Of a stretch of DNA of 36,092 bases, positions 7,486 to 13,885 are shown in pieces; position 1 is the stretch's first letter; every line of letters begins with the position of its first letter. The notes under the pieces are model-generated. The model was not told where the DNA came from. It searched no databases and was given only the letters and a program-made list of their open reading frames with translations. The stretch is taken from assembly GCA_003158745.1 (NCBI GenBank), contig PMLC01000039.1, forward strand, positions 62,309 to 98,400, written 5' to 3'. Source of the stretch: Acidobacteriota bacterium. GTDB lineage: Bacteria > Acidobacteriota > Thermoanaerobaculia > Thermoanaerobaculales > Thermoanaerobaculaceae. The translations under genes were made by a program, and so were the position numbers.

Positions 7486-9021
7486 ATGCTTCACGGTGAC
7501 GTCCTCGGCGAGCGCGCAAGGCTGACGCCCGAGAAGACGGCGCTGGTTTTCGTGCCGACCGGAGAGCGCATCACCTACGGCGCTCTCGACGAGCGCGCCA
7601 GCCGATGCGCCTCCATGTGGCGGGAGCAGCTCGGCCTCGCAAAGGGTGACCGCATCGGCCTTCTTGCCAACAATCGCGTGGATTTCCTGGACTGCTTCTT
7701 CGCGGCCGGGAAGAGCGGCGCCATCGTCGTGCCGTTGGGCACGCGTCTCACCGCAAACGAGATGGCATACGTCGTGCTCGACAGCGGGATGCGCGCCCTC
7801 GTCTACGACGGCGCCTTTGCCGAGGTCGTCCGCGAGCTCAAGCGGTTGGTCGAACTCGAGCGTTGGATCGCCCTCGACGAACCCGTCGACCCAGACGATC
7901 TGCGACACCCTGATCTCGTTTCCCGGACCCCGGACCCCGGACCCCGGACCACTGTCTCGCCGGAGGACACGTACTGTCTCCTGTACACGTCCGGCACCAC
8001 AGGGAAACCCAAGGGTGTGATGGTCCCGCACCGGATGATCGCGTGGAACGCGTACAACACCGCGATTTCGTGGCAACTTCGCGAGGACGACGTCACGCCG
8101 ATCTACACGCCGCTGTACCACTCCGGCGGCCTGGGGGCGTTTCTGCTCCCGATCGTCGCGATCGGCGGGACGATCGTGCTCCACTCGGGGTTCGACACGG
8201 CCGAGATATGGCGGACCGTGAAGAGTGAGCGCTGCACCGTCGTCCTGGGCGTCCCGACAATCTACAAGCTGCTGATGGAGGCGCCCGAGTTCGAGAGGGC
8301 CGACCTGTCCTCCGTGCGCTGGCTGATCTCCGGCGGCGCGCCGCTGCCGCTCTACATCATCGAGGCGTACCAACGGCGCGGGGTGGTGTTCAAGCAGGGG
8401 TACGGCCTCACCGAGGTCGGCGTCAACTGCTTCGCGATGACGGTGGAGCAGTCGGTGGCGAAGAAGGGCTCGATCGGCACGCCGATGATGTACACCCAGG
8501 CGAAGCTCGTAGACGCAGAAGGCCGCGAGGTCCCGATCGGCGAGGTCGGTGAGCTCCTCCTCAAGGGACCGCACGTCTGCACCGGATACTGGAACAACCC
8601 CGAGGCGACTGCGGCCGCGCTCGACGCCGGCGGCTTCTTCCACACCGGCGACCTGGCGCGCCGCGACAAGGATAATTTCTTCACCATCGCGGGGCGCAAG
8701 AAGGACATGTTCATCTCGGGCGGCGTGAACGTCTACCCCGCCGAGATCGAGGGCGAGCTCCTGCTCCACCCCGGCGTCAAGGACGCGGCCGTGATCGGCG
8801 CCCCGCACCCGATCTGGGGCGAGGTCGGCGTCGCCTTCGTCGTGCCGAGGTCGGATCCCGCCCCGGCAGGCGAGGAGCTCGGCGCGTTCCTTGCGACAAG
8901 ACTCGCGAAGTACAAGATCCCGAAGGAGTTCGTCTTCGTGGACTCGCTCCCCCGCACGGCGTACGGCAAAGTGGTCAAGGGGGAGCTCGCGGCGATGTAC
9001 CTGACGAAGGCGGGGGGCTGA
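7486..9021 (+). CDS. AMP-forming acyl-CoA synthetase/ligase
   Basis: A 511-residue ANL-superfamily enzyme that activates a carboxylic acid with ATP and then CoA. GGGAGGGAGG precedes ATG 7486. Motifs are in order: YTSGTTGKPKG (P-loop-like A3) near residue 165, GYGLTEVG (A5), FHTGDLARRD (A7), GRKKDMFISGGVNVYPAEIE (hinge and A8) and LPRTAYGKVVKGEL with the catalytic Lys. The A8 form GGVNVYPAEIE is typical of fatty or aromatic acyl-CoA ligases. Residues 146-155 (SRTPDPGPRT), just before the A3 motif, are encoded by four perfect copies of a 7-base repeat, a low-complexity insert in a surface linker. It is the central gene of the cluster and presumably supplies the CoA ester used by the condensing enzymes and hydrolases. 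Confidence 0.92.
   Translation: MLHGDVLGERARLTPEKTALVFVPTGERITYGALDERASRCASMWREQLGLAKGDRIGLLANNRVDFLDCFFAAGKSGAIVVPLGTRLTANEMAYVVLDSGMRALVYDGAFAEVVRELKRLVELERWIALDEPVDPDDLRHPDLVSRTPDPGPRTTVSPEDTYCLLYTSGTTGKPKGVMVPHRMIAWNAYNTAISWQLREDDVTPIYTPLYHSGGLGAFLLPIVAIGGTIVLHSGFDTAEIWRTVKSERCTVVLGVPTIYKLLMEAPEFERADLSSVRWLISGGAPLPLYIIEAYQRRGVVFKQGYGLTEVGVNCFAMTVEQSVAKKGSIGTPMMYTQAKLVDAEGREVPIGEVGELLLKGPHVCTGYWNNPEATAAALDAGGFFHTGDLARRDKDNFFTIAGRKKDMFISGGVNVYPAEIEGELLLHPGVKDAAVIGAPHPIWGEVGVAFVVPRSDPAPAGEELGAFLATRLAKYKIPKEFVFVDSLPRTAYGKVVKGELAAMYLTKAGG
7922..7949 (+). repeat. four perfect CCCGGAC heptamers inside the ligase gene
   Basis: Exactly four tandem copies of the 7-mer CCCGGAC. Because 7 is not a multiple of 3, the repeat cycles through all frames and encodes a Pro/Arg/Asp/Gly-rich linker without a stop. 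It is the only array wholly inside a coding region here, and the only perfect one. Confidence 0.95.
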
Positions 9022-9025
9022 AGCC

Positions 9026-9133
9026 GTGGTTCTTTGTTCGTGGATCGTGGTTCGCGGCACGTGCGATACCGCCGAGGCGGCGTGCCGCCCGATTCCCGCC
9101 CTCGATCCGCCAACCACGAACCACGAACCACCG
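9026..9133. repeat. inverted heptamer arrays (GGTTCGT family)
   Basis: Left arm 9026-9060: GTGGTTC, TTTGTTC, GTGGATC, GTGGTTC, GCGGCAC. Right arm 9111-9133: AACCACG, AACCACG, AACCACC. The arms are reverse complements separated by about 50 bases, which themselves contain the GC-rich dyad GCCGAGGCGGCGTGCCGCC. The element fills the gap between the ligase and the second hydrolase. Confidence 0.9.
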
Positions 9134-9156
9134 CGCGTTCCCTGGCGGGACCGGCG

Positions 9157-9969
9157 ATGAGTCGCCTGCTGGCTCATCGCGTGGACGGGGCGGGGGAACC
9201 CCTTTTGCTGCTCAACGGCGGGATGATGACGATGGCGTCCTGGGAGCCGATTGCGGTGCCGCTGGCCGAGCGCTTCCGCGTTGTGCGCTGCGACTTCCGG
9301 GGCCAGCTCGCCTCGCCCGGCACGCCTCCCCTCGACATCGACGGGCACGTTTCGGACGTCGTGTCGCTGCTCGACGCAATCGGCATCGAGTCAACTCATG
9401 TGATCGGCACGTCGTTCGGCGGCGAAGTGGGGCTGGCGCTCGCCGCTACCCACCCGCGCCAGGTGCGATCGCTGGTGGCCGCGACCGCCACCGAGATCAC
9501 GGACGCGTTCCGGCATGACGCCGCCGCACTGCACCGCGCCACCGCCGAGGCCGCGGCCGGTGGCGACGCCGCACTCCTTTTCGACGCGATGCTGCCGGTG
9601 TTCTACTCCCCGGTCTACATCGCGGCGCACCGCGGGGAACTGGACAAGCGTCGGGGTCAGCTGGGGCAGCTCCCAGCGTGGTGGTTCGCCAGCGCCGGGG
9701 CGCTCCTGGAGTCGCTGGAGAGCTTCGACCTGCGGCCTTGCCTGCCGCGGATCGCGTGCCCGACGCTGGTCCTCGCGGCCGCTGAGGATCGCATCATGCC
9801 GCTCGAGGAGGCGCGGGCGCTGGCGGCGGCGATCCGGGGTGCACGGCTGGAGGTCATCGAGGGCAGCGGCCACGTGCTCGTCGTCGAACAGCCCGACCGC
9901 TTCGTCCGTGAGTGCCTGGCCTTCCTCGCTTCGGTACAGCACCGTGAGGCCGCGCGAGCCCCATCATGA
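9157..9969 (+). CDS. alpha/beta hydrolase
   Basis: A 270-residue soluble alpha/beta hydrolase with no signal peptide. ATG 9157 gives MSRLLAHRVDGAGEPLLLLN, the usual first strands; the ribosome site GGCGGGA is weak, and further upstream the frame only crosses the repeat arms. The oxyanion segment is LLLNGGMM in place of the usual HG, the nucleophile is Ser in GTSFGGE, the acid is Asp in AAEDRIMP, and the base is His in GSGHVLVVE. The overall pattern resembles 3-oxoadipate enol-lactonase/MhpC-like proteins, but the missing HG oxyanion dipeptide makes a function call unsafe. It is the second of three hydrolases here and differs from the membrane-anchored one. Confidence 0.82.
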   Translation: MSRLLAHRVDGAGEPLLLLNGGMMTMASWEPIAVPLAERFRVVRCDFRGQLASPGTPPLDIDGHVSDVVSLLDAIGIESTHVIGTSFGGEVGLALAATHPRQVRSLVAATATEITDAFRHDAAALHRATAEAAAGGDAALLFDAMLPVFYSPVYIAAHRGELDKRRGQLGQLPAWWFASAGALLESLESFDLRPCLPRIACPTLVLAAAEDRIMPLEEARALAAAIRGARLEVIEGSGHVLVVEQPDRFVRECLAFLASVQHREAARAPS

Positions 9970-9988
9970 ACATCCGGATCCGCGCCTT

Positions 9989-10113
9989 CTCCAGCAGTCT
10001 CTTGCTCCTCTGCTCGCCGGACGGAGCGGAGCGTTGGAACGCTTCTCAACTCTTCACTTTGGTCCTCGAACCTTGGGACCTTCGAACGTGCGAACTTGTG
10101 AACCTGTGAACGC
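9989..10113. repeat. composite octamer and heptamer arrays
   Basis: Three arrays in one gap. At 9989-10020 is a degenerate octamer of the TCCTCTGC family. At 10043-10061 is a short CTCAACT/CTTCACT heptamer. At 10064-10111 are six octamers: CCTCGAAC, CTTGGGAC, CTTCGAAC, GTGCGAAC, TTGTGAAC, CTGTGAAC. All six end in AC while the middle varies. The last array ends 8 bases before the thiolase Shine-Dalgarno sequence. Confidence 0.85.
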
Positions 10114-10130
10114 TTCCTAGGGAGGATGCC

Positions 10131-11336
10131 ATGAGAAAGAAGATCTACATCGCCGCGTACCACCAGTCGAAGTTCGGAAAGCTCATGGGGATGATGGTCC
10201 CCGAGATCCTCAAGAATGCCGTCACCGAGACGTGCGGGGTGGTCAAGGCCGACCCCGCCGTCGTGGACGTGGCGGCCGTGGGCGCCACCTGCAACATCTC
10301 GCTCAATGAGCAGGGCCTGCTCGGGGGCCTCGTCGCGATGGTGCCGGGCCTCGCGGCCAAGCCGATCGAGTCGGTGGAGAACGCCTGCGCCTCCGGCGGC
10401 CAGGCGATCATCTCGGTGATCCATAAGCTGCTCGTCGGCGACGGCGAGGTCGGCCTCGCCCTCGGCTGCGAGAAGATGCGCGACGCCGAGGGGAAGATGG
10501 ACGGCAAGCTGATCGGCAAGGTGCTCGGTTTCTTCTCGCACCCCGACGATCGCCCCGGCAAGGTCTACATCTTCCCGCACCTGTTCGCGGAGGTGATGGA
10601 CGTCTACATGAAGCAGTGGGGCGTGTCCGAGCGCGACCTCGCCCACATCTCGTACCTCGAGTACGCCAACGCGAAGTACAACCCGTACGCCCAGATGCAG
10701 AAGGTTCAGATAACCCTCGACGAGGCGACCGCCATCGGCGAGCGTAACCGCTACGTGGTCGAAGGCCTGCCGATGAAGACGTACGACTGCTCGCAGATCA
10801 CCGACGGCTACGCCGGCCTCCTGCTCGCCACCGAGGAGGGGCTCGCCCGCCTGGGCGTCGCCAGGCGCGACTGCGTCGAGATCGCGGGATACGCGCAGGC
10901 CACCGACCCGCTGCTGAAAGCCGGGCGCGACGTCCTCCACCCGGCCGGCGCCAACCGCGCGATGAGCCGCGCGTACGAGATGGCCGGCCTGAAGCCTGCC
11001 GACGTCAACGTCGCCGAGGTCCACGACTGCTTCACCGTCATGGGCGCGATCGGCACCGAGGTCATCGGAAAGGCTGTCCCCGGCAAGGGCGCGGCGTATT
11101 GGGTCGAGGGCAAGGCGGCCCCCGGCGGCGAGTGTGGGATCAACACCTCCGGCGGCCTGATCGCCAAAGGGCATCCGATCGGCGCGACCGGCGTCGCGAT
11201 GGTCGGCTGGTGCGCCTGGCAGCTCCTCGGCAAGGCGCCGGCAGAGCTGCAGGTGAAGAACGCGAAGGCGGCCGCGACGTTCAACATCGGCGGCCCGATC
11301 TGCGCGTCGGTCTGCACCGTGCTCAAGCGGGCGTAG
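10131..11336 (+). CDS. thiolase of the SCP-x/acetyl-CoA acetyltransferase-like clade
   Basis: A 401-residue thiolase-fold enzyme. AGGGAGG lies just before ATG 10131. The acyl-accepting Cys is in VENACASGGQAI near residue 88. EVHDCFTVMG is the SCP-x-type His motif, and GGLIAKGHPIGATG is the signature GHPxGATG loop. The usual final CxGxG active-site Cys motif is replaced by GGPICASVCTVL, as in SCP-x-like thiolases. It would cleave a 3-ketoacyl-CoA with CoA or run the reverse Claisen condensation. No DUF35 OB-fold partner, which some thiolases of this clade require, is encoded beside it. With the ligase, reductase and KAS III-like protein it points to metabolism of an unusual acyl chain. Confidence 0.88.
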   Translation: MRKKIYIAAYHQSKFGKLMGMMVPEILKNAVTETCGVVKADPAVVDVAAVGATCNISLNEQGLLGGLVAMVPGLAAKPIESVENACASGGQAIISVIHKLLVGDGEVGLALGCEKMRDAEGKMDGKLIGKVLGFFSHPDDRPGKVYIFPHLFAEVMDVYMKQWGVSERDLAHISYLEYANAKYNPYAQMQKVQITLDEATAIGERNRYVVEGLPMKTYDCSQITDGYAGLLLATEEGLARLGVARRDCVEIAGYAQATDPLLKAGRDVLHPAGANRAMSRAYEMAGLKPADVNVAEVHDCFTVMGAIGTEVIGKAVPGKGAAYWVEGKAAPGGECGINTSGGLIAKGHPIGATGVAMVGWCAWQLLGKAPAELQVKNAKAAATFNIGGPICASVCTVLKRA

Positions 11337-11374
11337 CGGTCTGCGTTTCGCCACGGTATCGCGGTGTTCGGCAT

Positions 11375-11457
11375 GCAGAGGAGCAGAGGGGCTGAGGGGC
11401 AGAGGAGCCAAAACGCTTTTTCCCCTCTGCTCCCCCGCTCCTCTGCTCCTCTGCTGG
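11375..11457. repeat. inverted octamer arrays (GCAGAGGA family)
   Basis: Left arm 11375-11409: GCAGAGGA, GCAGAGGG, GCTGAGGG, GCAGAGGA, GCC. Right arm 11422-11457: CCCCTCTG, CTCCCCCG, CTCCTCTG, CTCCTCTG, CTGG. Only about 12 bases (AAAACGCTTTTT) separate the arms, so the transcript could form a stem of roughly 35 base pairs with few mismatches. The tightest hairpin of this class in the window, between the thiolase and the third hydrolase. Confidence 0.92.
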
Positions 11458-11475
11458 TGACCACAGGAGGTCCAA

Positions 11476-12339
11476 GTGGCTGAGCAGCCAGTTCCGACCC
11501 GGCAAGGCTTCATCGAGGCCGACGGTCACACGATCCACTGGGAGTGCTTCGGCGACGGCAGCCGCGAGGCGGTGTGTCTCCTCAACGGCCTCGCCATGCA
11601 CACCAAGGCGTGGACCTCGTTCCTGCCGCTGCTGCAGCCCGAGTTCGACGTGCTGCTCTACGACTACCTCGGCCAGGGCGAGTCATCCGCGCCCGACGAG
11701 CCGTACTCGATCTCCCGCCTCGCCGCCTACCTGACGATGATCATGGACGCGCTCCGCATCGAGCGGATCCACTCGATGGGGATCTCGTACGGCGGCTTCG
11801 TGGCGATCGAGCACGCCCGACAGTTCCACGATCGTCTGCACACGCTGACGCTCTCCGGGATCATCCTCTCGCGCGAGGAGCTGTTCGAGATGTACGAGGC
11901 GCTGTCGCTGCGCTTCTACGGTCTCGGTCCCGATGGCTTCGGCCTCTACACCCACTACCTTTACGAGAAGATCTTCGGCGAGCCGTTCGTGCGCAGGATC
12001 GGGCGCGGCGCGCTCGAGCCGATGCGGGCGCGCTTCGAGGAGCGCTACAAGAACAGCATCCACTCCCTCGTCCGTCTCACCGAGGCACAGGAAGAGTACT
12101 TCGGCGAGCTCGACAACCGCATGCCCGAGTACCGCGCGGTGACCACGCCGACGCTCATCATGCCCGGCGAGCAGGACCGGGCGATCCCGCTCTGGGCGCA
12201 GAAGAAGATGCTCGACATCTTCCCGAACTCGCGCTGGCTGCCGATCCTGGAGTGCGGCCACGTCGCCTACCTCGAGCAGCCGGCACAGTTCTTCGGCACG
12301 CTCAAGGCGTTCATGCGCGCGAAGAGCGTCGAGTTCTAG
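11476..12339 (+). CDS. alpha/beta hydrolase
   Basis: A 287-residue alpha/beta hydrolase that starts with GTG 11476; AGGAGG (11465-11470) precedes it by 5 bases. The oxyanion region is LLNGLAM (again N-G instead of H-G), the nucleophile is Ser in GISYGGF, the acid is Asp in GEQDRAIP, and the base is His in ECGHVAYLE. The cap region between the nucleophile and acid is rich in Tyr, Phe and Glu, suggesting a large or hydrophobic substrate. It is the last gene of the plus-strand cluster, followed by a terminator-like hairpin facing convergent genes. It could be a thioesterase or lipase-like enzyme for the acyl product; the substrate is not visible. Confidence 0.85.
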   Translation: MAEQPVPTRQGFIEADGHTIHWECFGDGSREAVCLLNGLAMHTKAWTSFLPLLQPEFDVLLYDYLGQGESSAPDEPYSISRLAAYLTMIMDALRIERIHSMGISYGGFVAIEHARQFHDRLHTLTLSGIILSREELFEMYEALSLRFYGLGPDGFGLYTHYLYEKIFGEPFVRRIGRGALEPMRARFEERYKNSIHSLVRLTEAQEEYFGELDNRMPEYRAVTTPTLIMPGEQDRAIPLWAQKKMLDIFPNSRWLPILECGHVAYLEQPAQFFGTLKAFMRAKSVEF

Positions 12340-12360
12340 CCGCGGAGCAGGGACAACGAC

Positions 12361-12397
12361 GGCCGGGGGGTTCTCGCCACCCGGCCGAGTTGTTTTC
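12361..12397 (+). terminator. hairpin between convergent genes
   Basis: GGCCGGG (12361-12367) pairs with CCCGGCC (12380-12386), followed by GAGTTGTTTTCG. A 7-base GC stem with a moderate T-rich tail lies 21 bases after the third hydrolase stop, so it is a plausible terminator for the plus-strand cluster. Confidence 0.5.
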
Positions 12398-12431
12398 GAG
12401 GCTTGACAACCCCGGGGCCGCCGGGGACGAC

Positions 12432-12794
12432 CTACGCCTTGACGGCGCCGTTCGGTGTCAGCTTGTCGATGATCGCCGGCAGGAACTCGGTGAGTTTGGC
12501 CTTGACCACGTCGGGCGTCAGGCCCGCGCTCTGCGCCATCGCGGCGATCTTGTCGCTGCCGAGAATCTGCTCGATCTGCTGCGCCGTGACCGGCAGGTTG
12601 GGGCCCGTCGAGATCCACGACTGCACCAGGTGGCCCAGGCCGCCCGCCTCGAACGCGCTCAGAATCCCGCCGATGCCGCCGCCCTGGGGATTCGTCACCA
12701 TGCTGAGCACGCTATTGGCGAGGTTCGCCTGCTTGGGGTCGTTCCCCGCAACGGAGCCGACCAGGTTGCCGACCAGACCATCAAGAAGACCCAT
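12432..12794 (-). CDS. YidB-like protein (DUF937)
   Basis: A 120-residue protein that begins MGLLDGLVGNLVG, the typical YidB/DUF937 start, preceded by GGAGGACGT. The Gly/Leu-rich first half (GGGIGGILSAFEAGGLGHLVQSWI) and a second half with VTAQQIEQILGSDKIAAMA and LTPDVVKAKLTEFLPAIIDKLTP match the family, whose members run about 100-150 residues. The cellular role of the family is poorly defined. It has no signal peptide and no Cys. It lies downstream of the helix-hairpin-helix gene on the same strand with a 63-base gap and may share its transcript. Confidence 0.85.
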   Translation of the reverse strand: MGLLDGLVGNLVGSVAGNDPKQANLANSVLSMVTNPQGGGIGGILSAFEAGGLGHLVQSWISTGPNLPVTAQQIEQILGSDKIAAMAQSAGLTPDVVKAKLTEFLPAIIDKLTPNGAVKA

Positions 12795-12857
12795 ACGTCC
12801 TCCTTCATCGTGCGGACTGCGCCCAAGGACGCAGCCGGCGATGCTTGTCACTACTTC

Positions 12858-13703
12858 CTACTTCGGTTTGGGGCCGCTCTTCGAGGCGTGGTAGCCGGCC
12901 TTGATGGCGTCGGCCTCGGTCAGGAACTTCCCCTGCTTTGTCTTGCCGTACCACTCGTCTCCCTCGTAGTGGTAGACGCCGGTGCCGGTGTTCACCCACA
13001 CCATTCCCTTGACGGGCGGGACCTGGGCCTGCGTGGCCGCCTCGGTGGCTCCGGTGGTGCCGGCTGCCGTCGCGCCCTGCGCCTGCACCTTGGACGTGGT
13101 CGTGGCCGCCGCCGAGCTGACGGTCGCCAGGCCTGCAAGCTTGGCAATAGTCGCCTTGGGCACGCCAGCCTTGGCGAGGTCGTCCACCGATGCGTACGGC
13201 CTGCCCGCGATGATCTTCTCGGCAGTGGCCTTGCCCACGCCAGGCAGCGCGTCAAGCTCCTTCTCGGTCGCGCTGTTGATGTCCACCAGAGCGCCCGACG
13301 CCGGGCTTGCCGCGGCCTGCGTGGCGCTCGTGCCGCCCTTGCCCTTCGTCCCGGTGTTGGCGGTCGCGGGTGCCAATGTGGCGGCTGCGGCCGCAGCAGC
13401 AGCGCCCACCGTCACGAGCGGCGTGATTTTGGCGATCGTGGCCTTCGAGACGCCGGCCTTGGCGAGGTCGTCCACCGAAGCGTACGGCCGACCCGCGACG
13501 ATCTTCGCGGCCGTTGCCTTACCAACACCCGGCAGTGACTCCAGTTCCTTCTCGGTCGCGTTGTTGATGTCCACAAGCGTTGCGGCTGCGGGCGCCGCAG
13601 TCGGCGTCTTCTTCGCGGCGGCCACGGCCGGCGACGACGCCAGGACCGAGAACAACGCCGCTGCGATTGACCAGACGATGATATTCCTTGCGCGGTTGAT
13701 CAT
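12858..13703 (-). CDS. exported protein with two ComEA-type helix-hairpin-helix repeats
   Basis: A 281-residue protein. ATG 13703 gives an Ala-rich signal peptide ending near SSPAVAAAKK. Residues about 42-95 and 138-190 are two near-identical copies of the ComEA unit, with VDINNATEKELESLPGVGKA and VDINSATEKELDALPGVGKA cores. An Ala/Thr/Gly-rich linker separates them. The C-terminal 40 residues (VWVNTGTGVYHYEGDEWYGK, then TEADAIKAGYHASK) form a small conserved-looking tail. HhH units of this type bind the DNA backbone without sequence preference, so a role in DNA binding outside the cytoplasm, as in uptake, is possible. No other competence genes are nearby. The duplicated units are also very similar at DNA level, suggesting recent duplication or gene conversion. 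Confidence 0.85.
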   Translation of the reverse strand: MINRARNIIVWSIAAALFSVLASSPAVAAAKKTPTAAPAAATLVDINNATEKELESLPGVGKATAAKIVAGRPYASVDDLAKAGVSKATIAKITPLVTVGAAAAAAAATLAPATANTGTKGKGGTSATQAAASPASGALVDINSATEKELDALPGVGKATAEKIIAGRPYASVDDLAKAGVPKATIAKLAGLATVSSAAATTTSKVQAQGATAAGTTGATEAATQAQVPPVKGMVWVNTGTGVYHYEGDEWYGKTKQGKFLTEADAIKAGYHASKSGPKPK

Positions 13704-13885
13704 TGGTAGGTCCCCCCTCTTCCTGAGATCCCTCAAAAGTTGGCCCTTTGATTTTGTCACGATGCAGGTCGCTTCTCAAGACGCGTGGCTCAACCCGAGG
13801 CGCATCCCTACCGTGGAACGATCTCTGCATCCGCTTCATCCCGCCTCGCTTGGTGCCGGCCTCCGAGGACGATCGTGCAGCGGAA

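Noticed and set aside
4373-9969. OleABCD-type olefin biosynthesis cluster (condensing enzyme, alpha/beta hydrolase, AMP ligase, SDR)
   Set aside because: OleB uses an Asp nucleophile while all hydrolases here use Ser (GNSLGA, GTSFGG, GISYGG). The SDR is a short FabG type, not the extended OleD type, and the condensing enzyme lacks OleA-like features I could identify.
9657-11513. Long minus-strand open frame opposite the thiolase and hydrolase
   Set aside because: It is antisense to two clearly conserved genes and its translation is low-complexity Arg/Asp/Val sequence without motifs, as expected from GC-rich third positions. The same applies to the long plus-strand frames opposite pheT (18262-20232) and thrS (22043-24172).
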